Shown: positions 30,633 to 41,126, numbered from the stretch's first letter. The stretch is 64,000 bases of DNA from Paraburkholderia sp. UYCP14C (GCF_004197395.1 NZ_SELS01000010.1:1-64000); one strand, 5' to 3'. Numbers and translations: made by a program. The notes: generated by a model not told the origin, from the letters alone.

Positions 30633-33158
30633 TCAGCTCCTGTGATGGTCGTCGCGATTGCCGCCGCTCTGGTGCTGCTCGGCGTGTTGCGGTTGCGGCT
30701 GCGGCTGCGGACGTGGCTGCTGCACCTGCTGGGGGCGCGGTTCGGGGCGCGGCTGCTGCATCTGCGGACGCGGCTCGGGCCGGGCTTGCGGCATCGGCTG
30801 CGGACGCGGTTCGGGGCGCGGCTGCTGCGCCTGCTGGAACTGCGGTTCGGGCCGGGCTTGCGGCATCGGCTGTGGACGCGGTTCGGGGCGCGGCTGCTGC
30901 GCCTGCTGGAACTGCGGCTCGGGCCGGGCTTGCGGCATCGGCTGCGGACGCGATTCGACACGCGGCTGCTGCGCCTGTTGCATCGCAGGAGGACGCCCGT
31001 CCTGCCCACGCGCCTGCTGCGCGGCCAGGTTTTCCGGCGCATGCGGCACACCCGGCTGCTGCGCGAAATTCGGCTGTTGCGGCCCGCCCGGCTGCCCCAT
31101 GTGCGGCGCCTGCTGCGCCATCGGCGTATGGGGCTGCGTCCATGCCGGCTGCGATCTGCCGACCGCGCCCCATTCCTGCGGCGCGCCGTGCTGCCGTGTG
31201 TACGCGCCCGAGTTGGCTGGATTACCGCCGCCTGCTTGCGGCGGCCGCGGCACCCCGTTCGACGGATGGCCCATATTGCCCGCAATCCCGGCCTCGCCTG
31301 GCTGTGGCGGATGCGCGTTGCCGACCATCTGCGGCGGCATGCCCGGACGCCCCTGCGGGGCTTCGCCATGCGGTCCCACGGCGCCGGCTTCGCCGGGCCG
31401 CTGACCGGCCTGCTCAAGGCCATGCGGCGCATTACCACCGGCCGCGCCAGGCGTACCGGGCGCACCCGCCGCCATGCCCGGCGGACGTCCCGGCACGTGC
31501 GATTGCACGACCCGCACGTTCGCCATCGGCAGCGCGCCCGGTGCGCCGGTCATATGCGCGGGGACCGAGGTGCGCACGATCGGCTGGCCGCCGCCGGGCA
31601 CCCGTCCGCCGCCGCTTTGCGCGAAGCGCTGCGCGAGCTCGTCGTGGTACGCGGCCGGCATCACGGGGTGACGCGTCGCGACGACCGGGCGGCCGACGAC
31701 GCTCGCCGGCGGCCGGTAATTCGCGCGCCGCAGATCCGACCCGAAGCTCTCGCGCACCGGCGCGATCCCCGGTGCGCCGGGGTTGATTCGCGCGTTGCGC
31801 CACTGCGCGGGATCGACCTTCTGCGAGAAGCGTCGCACCGGCTGACCATGCACGAACGCGGTCGCCGGCACGGCCGTCACGCCGCCCGGCACGCGATAGT
31901 TCACGTACGTGTTGTGGATGTTCACGTTGCGGTGGTAGTCGTTGACGATCGTCGTGCGGTTCACGCGGTTGTAGTACCCGGGGCTCCAGCGGTCGTGATC
32001 GCCCCAATGCGGATGCCACGGCTCGCCCGGCCCGAGCGGAAACCACGCGACGCCCGCGGCGACGACGCCGCCGACCGCCAGGTTGACACCCCAGTCGACG
32101 CCGCCGTCGTCATCGCCGACGAACGCGACCAGCGCCGGCGCATAGACGGGCGCCGCATCCGCTTCGAGCGGACCGGGCACCCACGCCCATGTGCCGTCGA
32201 CCTCGGCCCAGCGGCCGTAGTGATACGGCGCGAAGCCCCAGGGTTGGTCGTCGACCCAGGTCCACCCCCAAGGCGCCTGCCAGACCCAATGGCCGTCGTG
32301 ATACGGCGCCCAGCCGGCCGGTGTCGCGTTCGGCGTCCACACTTCGCCGTACTGCGGCGTCTCGCGCCATGTGCCGTTGGCATCGAGGTCCTCGTAGCCG
32401 GGGATGTCGCGCGACACGTAGCGCGCCGACGGCGAGCGGTCTTCGGTGGCGTCGCGGCTGGCGGCCCACCGGTCGAGTTCGTCGCCAGCGGGCACGCGGT
32501 TGTCGGCGAGCTGCTGCAGGCTGGTGCCGGCGAAGCGGATCTGCTGACCCGCCGCGATCGGCACCTGGCCGCCGTCGCCGTACGCGACCGCGCTGCCGCT
32601 GCGCACGGTGACGGTGGTGCTGCTGCCGTCGGGCGCGACGTCGACGCGGTAGTCGCCGGGACCGGTCACGCCGAGCGCGAGGTTCGGCGTGTCGATTTCA
32701 TACGACGACCCCGGCGCGAGCTCGCGCACACGCGTCGACAGCGTGCCTTGCGCGACTTTCAGTTGCGCGGTCGTGTCGTCGAGATTGAGCACGTCGAGGC
32801 TCGTGTTCTGGCCGAGGCGCACCGCAGTCGAGCCGATGTGCAGCTCGGAGCGTGCGTTCTGGTCAGTCCACAGCTGGTCGCCGGTCGTCAGCGGCCGGTT
32901 GATCTGCGCGTACGACCAGTCGGTCGCGCCGGCGGGCTCGGTGGTCACGGCGCCCGCCGTATAGTTCAGACGCGCGATGCGCCCAGGTGGATCGCCGCCC
33001 GACTGATCGACGCCCGCCGCGTTTTGCGGCGGAGGTGGCGCTTCCTGCGCGTGTGCGATCTGCACGGCGAGCGCGACGACGGCGGCCGCGATCAGCGTAT
33101 AGCCGCTCATCCGGCGTTGGATCCCGGCTGGCTGCGCGGGCTGCTTGGCATGTGTCAT
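30633..33158 (-). CDS. Large secreted FecR/DUF6600-type protein with Pro/Gln-rich repeats
   Basis: 841-aa exported protein with a signal peptide ending near AHA (about 37). Residues ~60-240 form a FecR-like domain (LNYTAGAVTTEPAG; LTTGDQLWTDQNARSELHIGSTAVRLG; GPGDYRVDVAPDGSSTTVTVRSG). Residues ~260-370 are Trp-rich (GWAPYHDGHWVWQAPWGWTWVDDQPWGFAPYHYGRW), the DUF6600-type signature. The C-terminal 400 residues are Pro/Gly/Gln-rich, with tandem 24-residue units near the end. Function is unknown; the Trp and Pro-rich modules suggest a cell-surface or wall-associated role. GGAGA precedes the ATG. Confidence 0.82.
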   Translation of the reverse strand: MTHAKQPAQPAGIQRRMSGYTLIAAAVVALAVQIAHAQEAPPPPQNAAGVDQSGGDPPGRIARLNYTAGAVTTEPAGATDWSYAQINRPLTTGDQLWTDQNARSELHIGSTAVRLGQNTSLDVLNLDDTTAQLKVAQGTLSTRVRELAPGSSYEIDTPNLALGVTGPGDYRVDVAPDGSSTTVTVRSGSAVAYGDGGQVPIAAGQQIRFAGTSLQQLADNRVPAGDELDRWAASRDATEDRSPSARYVSRDIPGYEDLDANGTWRETPQYGEVWTPNATPAGWAPYHDGHWVWQAPWGWTWVDDQPWGFAPYHYGRWAEVDGTWAWVPGPLEADAAPVYAPALVAFVGDDDGGVDWGVNLAVGGVVAAGVAWFPLGPGEPWHPHWGDHDRWSPGYYNRVNRTTIVNDYHRNVNIHNTYVNYRVPGGVTAVPATAFVHGQPVRRFSQKVDPAQWRNARINPGAPGIAPVRESFGSDLRRANYRPPASVVGRPVVATRHPVMPAAYHDELAQRFAQSGGGRVPGGGQPIVRTSVPAHMTGAPGALPMANVRVVQSHVPGRPPGMAAGAPGTPGAAGGNAPHGLEQAGQRPGEAGAVGPHGEAPQGRPGMPPQMVGNAHPPQPGEAGIAGNMGHPSNGVPRPPQAGGGNPANSGAYTRQHGAPQEWGAVGRSQPAWTQPHTPMAQQAPHMGQPGGPQQPNFAQQPGVPHAPENLAAQQARGQDGRPPAMQQAQQPRVESRPQPMPQARPEPQFQQAQQPRPEPRPQPMPQARPEPQFQQAQQPRPEPRPQPMPQARPEPRPQMQQPRPEPRPQQVQQPRPQPQPQPQHAEQHQSGGNRDDHHRS
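30781..30982. repeat. 72-bp coding tandem repeat
   Basis: Units begin at 30781, 30853 and 30925, a constant 72-bp period. The first two are nearly identical and the third diverges at its end. Each encodes 24 residues of the type PRPEPRPQPMPQARPEPQFQ. The unit keeps the frame, so copy number can vary without frameshift. Confidence 0.85.
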
Positions 33159-33329
33159 GACTGATCTCCGGCGGACGCGGCAATGGGCCGGGTCCGTTCA
33201 ATCACTGTACCTGCCGGCTATGTTTCAAGGCCCGCTCATTTGTAAGGTGGATTCGCGGGCGTGTAACAAAAGGTCTCGCGCGGATCTCGAGCGGGTCTCG
33301 TAGCCTTGTGCCCCCGCCAGCTCGACGGT

Positions 33330-34043
33330 CTATCCGGCCAGAAACGCATCGAATTGCTGATGGCCGGCCGGCGTCACGCGCAGCACCCGCGGCCGCTCGG
33401 TCCGCTCGACCCAGCCGTGCGACGACCACGCGTCGAGCAGCGCCGCGCCGAGCGCGCCGCCCAGATGTGGCCGGCGCATGCTCCAGTCGAGGCAGGTGCA
33501 TGCGAAGCGCCGCCGCCGGGTCTTCTGCGCGGCGAGGTCGATGCCCCAGTCGGCGAAGCGGGCGACGCCCTGCGCGGTCGCTTCGAGCGAGGCGCCGTTT
33601 TGCGTCAGCAGCCCGCGCTCGAGCATCCGCTCGAACATCCGCACTGACAGTTCGCCGGCCATGTGGTCGTAGCAGGTGCGCGCGTAGCGCATTTCCAGCG
33701 GCACGGTGCGCGCCGGACGCGGCACGGAACGCTGCGGCGCGCTGACTTGCGCGACGTTCGCGAGCGCTTCGATCGACGCGGCGATGTCCGCCGACGCAAT
33801 ACGGAAATAGCGATGCCGGCCGCGCACTTCGAGTGCGAGCAGCCCGCCGTCGGTGAGCCGTCCGAGATGGGCGCTCGCCGCCGATGGCGACAGCCCCGCG
33901 ATCATCGTCAGTTCGCCGGCGGGGCGCGCGCTGCCGTCCATCAGCGCCCATAGCATCGCGGCGCGGCCGGGATCGGCGAGTAGCGCGCCGATCCGGCTAA
34001 GGCCTGGAAAGTGGTTCTGGTCGTCTAAGAGGGGGGCGGTCAT
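33330..34043 (-). CDS. ArsR-type winged-helix regulator
   Basis: 237-aa regulator. The N-terminal winged helix is LADPGRAAMLWALMDGSARPAGELTMIAGLSPSAASAHLGRLTDGGLLALEVRGRHRYFRIA, typical of the ArsR/SmtB group. A C-terminal ligand-type domain (about 120-237) contains YARTCYDHMAGELSVRM and CTCLDWSMRRPHLGGALG, the pattern of the longer ArsR subfamily that has no metal site in the helix-turn-helix. The target is unknown. AGGAG precedes the ATG; a longer frame is unlikely. Confidence 0.87.
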   Translation of the reverse strand: MTAPLLDDQNHFPGLSRIGALLADPGRAAMLWALMDGSARPAGELTMIAGLSPSAASAHLGRLTDGGLLALEVRGRHRYFRIASADIAASIEALANVAQVSAPQRSVPRPARTVPLEMRYARTCYDHMAGELSVRMFERMLERGLLTQNGASLEATAQGVARFADWGIDLAAQKTRRRRFACTCLDWSMRRPHLGGALGAALLDAWSSHGWVERTERPRVLRVTPAGHQQFDAFLAG

Positions 34044-34252
34044 CGCGCGTCTCCTGAATGGGCGGCAAAGGGCGGCGCGGCCGAAAGGCAAAGCGCGCCG
34101 GCACGATTCCCACTCTACGCGCATCGGGTATTCGATGTTTCAGCTTCGCGTGAACAATGAATGCGACGGACGCGTGCCGCCGGTCAGCGCTCCCGCGTCG
34201 TCGCGTGCCGCCAGGCTAGAATCGAAGCCTGTCCTTGCAGGAATCCGATGTG

Positions 34253-34393
34253 ATGAAAACTCTTCTGGCCGTCGCCGCGGCGGTTCTGCTGTTCAGCGCC
34301 TGCGCGGGAGGCGGAGCCGGCTCGGGCTCGGCCGGCAGCGGCAGCATCAACATGTACGGCACCATCGACGCAGGGATCAGCGTCCGCAACTAG
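34253..34393 (+). CDS. Small lipoprotein
   Basis: 46-aa reading frame with a lipoprotein signal: MKTLLAVAAAVLLFSACAGG, lipobox LFSAC with Cys17. The mature part is Gly/Ser-rich, then INMYGTIDAGISVRN. AGGAA lies about ten bases before the ATG. Similar tiny lipoproteins occur widely in Burkholderia. Function is unknown. Confidence 0.7.
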   Translation: MKTLLAVAAAVLLFSACAGGGAGSGSAGSGSINMYGTIDAGISVRN

Positions 34394-34557
34394 GACGCCG
34401 CGCAGCCGTCGGGGCAAGGATGCCTTGGGCCGAGCGCCGGGCCGCAGCGCGCCAGATATGTCCCGCGCGCCGTGTGCTCCGATCGACACCGCGCCGCGCG
34501 CAATATTGCGCTCGTATAATCGGCTCCTTTCAATGCATCCGATTGACCGGAGTCAAG

Positions 34558-35064
34558 ATGAGCACTGTTCCCACAGCACCGCTGGACCGTTCGGAAACCA
34601 CCTTCCGCTTTCTCGCCGAGCCGACCTCGGTCAACTTCGGCGGCAAGGTGCACGGCGGCGCGCTGATGAAGTGGATCGACGAAACCGCCTATGCATGCGC
34701 GGCGGTCTGGTCGGGGCGCTATTGCGTGACGGTCAGCGTCGGCAACATCCGTTTCCGTCGGCCGATTCTCGTCGGCAATCTGGTCGAACTGCGCGCGCGC
34801 GTCGTCGCGACGGGCCGCACCAGCATGCACATCCATGTGTCGGTGCAGGCGGGCGACCCGAAGGGCGGCGAGCTGCTGCAGACCACCGACTGTCTGGTCG
34901 TGATGGTCGCCGTCAACGAGAACGGTCATCCGGTGCCGGTGCCGGCCTTCGTGCCGCAGACCGAGGAGCAGAAACGCCTCGCCAAGTACGCGATGGACGT
35001 GAAGGAAGCGCTCGACGCGATCGTCGAGCTGAAGCCGGAAGAAGTCGCGCAAGGCAAGGTTTAA
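34558..35064 (+). CDS. Acyl-CoA thioesterase (hot-dog fold, YciA-like)
   Basis: 168-aa hot-dog fold thioesterase that hydrolyses acyl-CoA. FRFLAEPTSVNFGGKVHGGALMKWIDETAYACA holds the conserved Asn/Gly loop and the helix with catalytic Asp, followed by VTVSVGNIRFRRPILVGNLVELRARV. The C-terminal 40 residues are a helical tail. A TATAAT (34515-34520) lies upstream, without a clear -35. The start is the ATG after the promoter; the longer frame is spurious. Confidence 0.9.
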   Translation: MSTVPTAPLDRSETTFRFLAEPTSVNFGGKVHGGALMKWIDETAYACAAVWSGRYCVTVSVGNIRFRRPILVGNLVELRARVVATGRTSMHIHVSVQAGDPKGGELLQTTDCLVVMVAVNENGHPVPVPAFVPQTEEQKRLAKYAMDVKEALDAIVELKPEEVAQGKV

Positions 35065-35138
35065 GCGCGACTGGTCTGCGGGCGACGCGCCGTCAAATGC
35101 GCTCTCATGCGTGACTTTTGTCGCGCCGCCTCGCCCAC

Positions 35139-36539
35139 TCACCCCGCCGTACGTCCGACCATATCCTGCGGTCGCACCCACTCGTCGAACTGCTGCTCGG
35201 TGACATAGCCGAGCGCCAGCGCCGACGCCTTCAGCGTCGTGCCTTCCTTGTGCGCCTTCTTCGCGATCTGCGCGGCCTTGTCGTAGCCGATGTGCGGATT
35301 GAGCGCCGTCACCAGCATCAGCGATTCGTTGAGCAAGGTATCGATGCGTTCGTGATTCGGCTCGATGCCGACCGCGCAGTTGTCGTTGAAGCTATGCGCG
35401 CCATCGGCGAGCAGACGCACCGACTGCAGCAGGTTGTGCGCGATCATCGGCCGGAACACGTTCAGCTCGAAGTTGCCGCTCGCGCCGCCGATGTTCACGG
35501 CGACGTCGTTGCCGAACACCTGCGCACACAGCATCGTCAGCGCTTCGGACTGGGTCGGATTGACCTTGCCCGGCATGATCGAGCTGCCCGGCTCGTTTTC
35601 CGGAATCGACAGCTCGCCGAGACCGCAGCGCGGGCCGCTCGCGAGCCAGCGGATGTCGTTGGCGATCTTGTTCAGACTCGCGGCCACGGTCTTGAGCGCG
35701 CCGTGCGCGAACACCAGCGCGTCGGCGGCTGCCATTACTTCGAACTTGTTCGGCGCCGACACGAACGGCAGACCGGTCAGCTTGCCGATCGCGGCGGCGA
35801 CGCCGTCGGCGAACTTCGGATGCGCGTTCAGTCCGGTGCCGACCGCGGTGCCGCCCTGCGCAAGCTCGTACAGATGCGGCAACGTCGACTCGACGTGGCG
35901 GATGCCGTGCTCGAGCTGCGCGACATAGCCCGAGAATTCCTGGCCGAGCGTGAGCGGCGTCGCGTCCTGCAGGTGCGTGCGGCCGATCTTGACGATATCG
36001 GTGAACGCTTTCGCCTTGCCGTCGAGCGTATCGCGCAGCGTCTTCAGCGCAGGCAGCAGATGCTTGACGATCGCATCCGCGGCGGCCACGTGCATCGCGG
36101 TCGGAAACACGTCGTTCGACGATTGTCCGCGATTCACGTCGTCGTTCGGATGCACCTTGCGCGCTTCGCCGCGCTCGCCGCCGAGCAGCTCGCTCGCGCG
36201 ATTCGCGATCACCTCGTTCAGGTTCATGTTGGTCTGCGTGCCCGAGCCGGTCTGCCAGACCGCGAGCGGGAATTCGCCCGGATGCTTGCCGTCGATGATC
36301 TCGTCGGCCGCCTGCATGATCGCGCGGGCCTTCTGCTCGTCGAGCACGCCGAGGCCGAGGTTGACTTCGGCCGCCGCGCGCTTGATCACCGCGAGTGCGG
36401 TGATCAGCTCGGGTGACTGCTTCTCGGTCGAAATCTTGAAGTTCTGCAGCGAGCGCTGCGTCTGCGCACCCCATAGGCGGGCGTTCGGCACCGCGATTTC
36501 GCCGAATGTGTCGCGCTCCATCCGTACGTCTTCAGTCAT
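35139..36539 (-). CDS. fumC: Class II fumarate hydratase
   Basis: 466-aa oxygen-stable fumarase of the TCA cycle. The superfamily signature [19 protein letters not shown] is complete, and other active-site blocks are present: [40 protein letters not shown] and [51 protein letters not shown] is the usual start, behind GGAG. No operon partner is clear; the phospholipase D-like gene ends 15 bp upstream of its start. Confidence 0.98.
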   Translation of the reverse strand: MTEDVRMERDTFGEIAVPNARLWGAQTQRSLQNFKISTEKQSPELITALAVIKRAAAEVNLGLGVLDEQKARAIMQAADEIIDGKHPGEFPLAVWQTGSGTQTNMNLNEVIANRASELLGGERGEARKVHPNDDVNRGQSSNDVFPTAMHVAAADAIVKHLLPALKTLRDTLDGKAKAFTDIVKIGRTHLQDATPLTLGQEFSGYVAQLEHGIRHVESTLPHLYELAQGGTAVGTGLNAHPKFADGVAAAIGKLTGLPFVSAPNKFEVMAAADALVFAHGALKTVAASLNKIANDIRWLASGPRCGLGELSIPENEPGSSIMPGKVNPTQSEALTMLCAQVFGNDVAVNIGGASGNFELNVFRPMIAHNLLQSVRLLADGAHSFNDNCAVGIEPNHERIDTLLNESLMLVTALNPHIGYDKAAQIAKKAHKEGTTLKASALALGYVTEQQFDEWVRPQDMVGRTAG

Positions 36540-36554
36540 GGTTGACTCCGCTTC

Positions 36555-38204
36555 TCAAAGTTCCGAGTTGACAGGCAATAAGGAGAATAGACCCGTTAGC
36601 GCGTTCCGGTAGAAGCCGGCCTGCGGATCGAAAATGTAGGTGCGTGTCTGGCCGTTCTCGACGTCGGTCCAGACGAGCGGCGACAGCGGCGCGCCGATCG
36701 AGCGCAGGTAGGCGAGCTGGGCCGGGTCGGCGAGCGTCACGTGGTAGCTCTGATCGGGCTGGGTGGCACGTTCGAAGATCTTCGCGACCTGATTCGCGAG
36801 TTCGGGGCTGTGGATCACCAGCGCGAGCTCGGTGTTCAGATTGGCCGAGCGCGGGTCGAGGTTCATCGAGCCGATCACCAGAATCTGGTGGTCGATCACA
36901 TAGGTCTTCGCGTGCAGGCTCGCGCGCGAACGCGAGCCGACCAGCCCCACGGTCGGTGAATCCTGGTGCGACCTGAATTCGTATAGCTCGACGCCCGCCT
37001 TCAGCAGCGGCACGCGGAACGGACTGTAGCCGGCCTGCACGGCGACCGCGTCGGTGGCCGCGAGCGAGTTGGTCAGCACCGCGATGCGGATGCCGCGATG
37101 CGTGAGCTCGCCGGCCGCCTGCACGCCGGAGGCGTGCGGCACGAAGTACGGCGACACGATCAGGAAGTCGTGCTGCGCATCGTGCATCAATTCGCGCAGC
37201 CGCGCGAGCGGCGGGCTCACGTAGTCCGGCGACGGATGCTCGATTTTCTCCGGGAGGTCCGCCCTGAATTCCGCGCTCGCCCACGTGAGTCCAAGCTGCT
37301 CGCTCGTGATCTGCGCGGCGAGCGGCGTCGCGTTCAGCGGTTTCGCGTTGTAGGGATCGGCGTTGGTGCGCCAGTGCTGGCGCAGGTCGTCGCGCGTCTG
37401 GTCGAGTTCTTTCGGGTCGAACTTCTGCTTGTTCAGCGCGCGCAGCGGATAGGCGAGGTCGCTGTTCCAGTAGTCGTCGAAACTCGCGGAGACGTCGGCG
37501 ACGATCGGGCCCGCCGCTAGCACGTCGAGGTCGCGGAACTGCAGCGTTTCGCTCGCGCTGAAATATTCGTCGCCCAGATTGCGCCCGCCGACGATCGCCA
37601 GCTGGTTGTCCGCGATCATCGCCTTGTTGTGCATGCGGCGCGTGAAGTGGCCGATCTGCGTGAACACGTTCGCGGTGCGCTCGAACATGCCTTCCTGCGC
37701 GCTGCCGAACGGATTGAACACGCGAACCTCGATGTTGTCGTGCGAGTTCAGTCCCGCCATGGTGCGGTCGATGTCCTTGAAGTTCAGATCGTCGACCAGC
37801 ATGCGCACGCGCACGCCGTGATCAGCCGCGTACAGCGCGGCGCCCAGCAGCAGCTTGCCGGTGGTGTCCTCGTTGGCGATGTAGTACTGCATGTCGAGGG
37901 TTTTGGTCGCTGCGCGGGCGAGCGCGATGCGCATCTGCAGCGCGTCGGTGCCGTTCGACAGCACGCGGAATCCCGACTGCTGCGGATGCTTCGCCTCGAG
38001 CGGCGCGAGGGCTTCGCGCAGCGGCGTGTCGGCGCTGGCCGGCAGCGCGTGCGTGAGCTGGCGGTCGAACGCGGTGGCGGGCGGCTTCGTCGCGCAGGCG
38101 GTCAAAAATGCCGCCGCGCAACAGAGCAGGAAAAATTGCCTCGTTGTGCTGACTATCGAGCGGCGGCGCGCGGCCCGCCGATGTTGTTCGAATTGGCCCT
38201 GCAC
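36555..38204 (-). CDS. Phospholipase D-family lipoprotein (cardiolipin synthase-like)
   Basis: 549-aa protein with two HKD motifs: HNKAMIADNQLAIVGGRNLGDEY and HAKTYVIDHQILVIGSMNLDPRS. These catalyse phosphatidyl transfer or phospholipid hydrolysis. The N-terminus has a lipobox (FLLCCAAAFLTAC), so it is probably membrane-anchored and faces the periplasm. The start is GTG at 38204, behind AAGGGG at the right spacing; an upstream TTG is less convincing. It resembles the YmdC/ClsC group. The true substrate is not known. Confidence 0.86.
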   Translation of the reverse strand: MQGQFEQHRRAARRRSIVSTTRQFFLLCCAAAFLTACATKPPATAFDRQLTHALPASADTPLREALAPLEAKHPQQSGFRVLSNGTDALQMRIALARAATKTLDMQYYIANEDTTGKLLLGAALYAADHGVRVRMLVDDLNFKDIDRTMAGLNSHDNIEVRVFNPFGSAQEGMFERTANVFTQIGHFTRRMHNKAMIADNQLAIVGGRNLGDEYFSASETLQFRDLDVLAAGPIVADVSASFDDYWNSDLAYPLRALNKQKFDPKELDQTRDDLRQHWRTNADPYNAKPLNATPLAAQITSEQLGLTWASAEFRADLPEKIEHPSPDYVSPPLARLRELMHDAQHDFLIVSPYFVPHASGVQAAGELTHRGIRIAVLTNSLAATDAVAVQAGYSPFRVPLLKAGVELYEFRSHQDSPTVGLVGSRSRASLHAKTYVIDHQILVIGSMNLDPRSANLNTELALVIHSPELANQVAKIFERATQPDQSYHVTLADPAQLAYLRSIGAPLSPLVWTDVENGQTRTYIFDPQAGFYRNALTGLFSLLPVNSEL

Positions 38205-38415
38205 GCTGTTTTCCCCTTGTTTTGCAAGCTTTTCGCGTGGCGACAGCAAAGGCCTGCACGCGCTGTCGAGAAAACCATTCTAAGGGAATTGGGGCGCGGG
38301 TTCGTCGTTCGTCTGCAATCGCCGCGGCGTGGTGGGGAAGTGCGGCGGGTCGGTCGGAAGGGCGCCGCGGTTCGGTGATCCATCACCTGCTGCGAACCGC
38401 GGCGCAGACGCTAGA

Positions 38416-39375
38416 TCAGACGCGTTCGGCGCGCAGCGCACGCTCGCCATCGGGATGCGTCGAGCCTTTCGCCGGACGACCCGCCCACACGCCCGCGAGC
38501 AGCGAGCCCGACAGGTTGTGCCAGACCGAGAACAGCGCGCCCGGCAGCGCGGCGATCGGCGTGAAGTAGAGCTTGCCCAGCGTCGCGGCGAGACCGGAGT
38601 TCTGCATGCCCACTTCGATCGCGAGCGTACGGCAGACGGCTTCGTCGAAACCGAGCAGACGGCCGCCCCAATAGCCGCCGAGCAGGCCGATGCCGTTGTG
38701 CAGCACGACGCCGACCATCACGACGAGGCCCACCGACGCGATGCTCTTCTGCGTGCCGCCCACCACCGCGCCGATGATCAGCACGATCGCGACCATCGAC
38801 ACGAGCGGCAGGATCGGCTCGATCTTGCGCACGAGCTTGCCGAACAGATGATTGACGACGAGACCGACGACGATCGGCAGCGCGACGATCTGCAGGATGC
38901 TCATCAGCATGCCGTGCACGTCGACGACGATCGACGCGTCGACGTAAAGGCGCGTGAGCAGCGGGGTCGCGAACACGCCGACGAGCGTCGACAGCGCGCT
39001 GATCGTCACCGACAGCGCGACGTCGCCGCGCGCGAGATAGATCATCACGTTCGACGCGGTGCCGCTCGCGACGCTGCCGACCAGCACCATGCCGGCGGTC
39101 AGGTCGGGCGGCATGCGCAGCGCCTTCGCGATGACCCATGCGGCGAGCGGCATCACGAGGTAGTGCAGCACGATGCCGGCGATCACCGGCGCGGGGCGCG
39201 AGAACACGCGCAGGAAATCGGCGGCCGACAGCGTGACGCCCATCGCCAGCATGATGATCGTGAGAAGCGTGGTGACGTGCGGCGCGACGCCGGAAAACGA
39301 GGCCGGCGAGAAGTACGCGGCGACCGAGACGAGCACGGCCCAGAGCGGGAACAGGCGGGTGACGCGGGCAAGCAT
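38416..39375 (-). CDS. Bile acid:sodium symporter-family transporter
   Basis: 319-aa BASS-family membrane protein with about nine hydrophobic segments. [52 protein letters not shown] and [20 protein letters not shown] are the conserved blocks around the two discontinuous helices and the sodium sites. Bacterial members carry pantothenate, ketopantoate or other organic anions; the cargo here is unknown. The start is the ATG giving [16 protein letters not shown]. Confidence 0.87.
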   Translation of the reverse strand: MLARVTRLFPLWAVLVSVAAYFSPASFSGVAPHVTTLLTIIMLAMGVTLSAADFLRVFSRPAPVIAGIVLHYLVMPLAAWVIAKALRMPPDLTAGMVLVGSVASGTASNVMIYLARGDVALSVTISALSTLVGVFATPLLTRLYVDASIVVDVHGMLMSILQIVALPIVVGLVVNHLFGKLVRKIEPILPLVSMVAIVLIIGAVVGGTQKSIASVGLVVMVGVVLHNGIGLLGGYWGGRLLGFDEAVCRTLAIEVGMQNSGLAATLGKLYFTPIAALPGALFSVWHNLSGSLLAGVWAGRPAKGSTHPDGERALRAERV

Positions 39376-39710
39376 GGCGGGTGGTCCTTGGTTATGTTGT
39401 GTCGCGAGAAAGCGTGGGGCGCGCTGCGGCGCGGCCGGTGTCGGCCAGCGTTGTGGCGTTTGCGGCACCGCGCGAGGCGGCTACGGCACGCGCTGCGGCG
39501 AAAGCGCGGCAAAAACGGGCGGCTGATTGAAGCCGCACGCGACGCGAGCCATGGTGAGTGAGCGGCGCCGGTCCGGCGCCCGCCTTGGTGAGGCACGCCG
39601 GCGTGCGGTTTCGTGGCGCGGGAGCGCGGGTTAGCGCTCGCACGCCGCGGCGGCGGCCATTTTACCTTTTACAGGGAGTGCTTCAGGAGTGGGGCTTGCC
39701 GCTACTTCGC

Positions 39711-41126
39711 TCAGACCGAGCGCACGGGCGGCGTGGCGGCTGGCGCTGTCGGCGCCAGCCGCCGGCTCAGCCTGTGAAAACGCAGCGTCATCAGCAGCGC
39801 GACGCTCGCGAGGCCCGCGGCGAGCCCCCACCACAAGCCGCGCGCGCCGAGGCCGGCGTGAAACGCGAGCAGATAGCCGGTCGGAAAACCGATCACCCAG
39901 TAGCCGAACGCGGCGGCGATCATCGGTATGCGCGTGTCTTTCAGGCCGCGCAGACAGCCGGAACCCACCGCCTGCATCCCGTCGACGATCTGGAAAATCG
40001 CCGCCACCCCGAGCAGCGAACTGGCGAGCGCGATGGTCGGCGCGTTGGCCGGGTCGTCGAGATGCAGGTATAGACCGACGATCCAGTGCGGCGCGGTGAT
40101 CAGCACGAGACCCGACATCGACATGAAGCCGACGCCGAGCGCGAGCGCGACGAAGCCCGCGTGACGCGCGGCGAGCGGCTGACCGGCACCGGCCCAGTAG
40201 CCGACCCGCACATTGGCCGCCTGGCCGATCGACAGCGGCACCATGAACGCGACCGACGCGACGTTCAGCGCGATCTGATGCGCGGCCAGCTGCGATTCGC
40301 CGAGCAGGCCGACCATCAGGCCGGTGGCGAGGAACAGGGTCGACTCGACGCCGTAGGTGATCGCGACCGGCCAGCCGATGCCGAACAATTCGCCCATCAA
40401 CGGCAGCTTCGGCCGCGTCGCGACGACGAAATGCCGGAAGCGCGGCCGCAGATGCAGCAGCGCCATCAGCACGAGCGCGGTCAGCCAGACGGTGATCGTG
40501 GTCGCGGCCGCCGAGCCGAGAAAGCCGAGCCGCGGCAGTCCATACGCGCCGTGAATCAGCCCGTAGTTCAGAAAGCCGTTCACGACGACGCTCACGATCG
40601 ACACCCACAACAGCCGCCGCGCCGCGCCGATCGCCGGCAGGAACGAGCGCATCAGGCCGACCCCGATCAGGCTCGCGGGTGCGCCCCAGCGCAGCACCGC
40701 CGCGTACCGGCCGACGTTGTGCGCGAGCAGGCCCGGCTCGCCGAACGCGAGCAGGATGTGCGACGCGAACGACAACAGCACGAACGCCGGCACCGCCAGC
40801 AGCACCGACAGCACGAAACCGGTCCAGTAGATATGCGGCACGCGGCCGTCGTCCTGCGCGCCGCGGGCGTGCGCGACGCTCACGCTGACTGAGGTCAGCA
40901 CGCCCTGCAGCAGCGTGACGACGACGAAAAAGAGGTTCGCGCCGAGGCCGCCGGCGGCGAGCGCGTCGGGGCCGAGCGAGCCGAGCAGGATCGTGTCGGT
41001 GACGCTCATCGCCATCTGCGACAGTTGCGCGATCGCGAGCGGCGCGGCGAGCCGCGCGGTGTCGGCCGCGTGGCGGGATAGGGTCGGCGGCCGGCTGGCC
41101 GCGCGGGCGAAGCTGGGTTGAGTCAT
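39711..41126 (-). CDS. MATE-family efflux transporter
   Basis: 471-aa NorM-type multidrug and toxin extrusion protein with 12 hydrophobic segments. LAAPLAIAQLSQMAMSVTDTILLGSLGPDALAAGGLG opens the first lobe, and TYGVESTLFLATGLMVGLLGESQLAAHQIALNVASVAFMVPLSIGQAANVRVG opens the second, showing the internal duplication. It exports cationic drugs in exchange for Na+ or H+. The ATG at 41126 is preceded only by a weak site; a longer frame adds 25 unlikely residues. Confidence 0.92.
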   Translation of the reverse strand: MTQPSFARAASRPPTLSRHAADTARLAAPLAIAQLSQMAMSVTDTILLGSLGPDALAAGGLGANLFFVVVTLLQGVLTSVSVSVAHARGAQDDGRVPHIYWTGFVLSVLLAVPAFVLLSFASHILLAFGEPGLLAHNVGRYAAVLRWGAPASLIGVGLMRSFLPAIGAARRLLWVSIVSVVVNGFLNYGLIHGAYGLPRLGFLGSAAATTITVWLTALVLMALLHLRPRFRHFVVATRPKLPLMGELFGIGWPVAITYGVESTLFLATGLMVGLLGESQLAAHQIALNVASVAFMVPLSIGQAANVRVGYWAGAGQPLAARHAGFVALALGVGFMSMSGLVLITAPHWIVGLYLHLDDPANAPTIALASSLLGVAAIFQIVDGMQAVGSGCLRGLKDTRIPMIAAAFGYWVIGFPTGYLLAFHAGLGARGLWWGLAAGLASVALLMTLRFHRLSRRLAPTAPAATPPVRSV

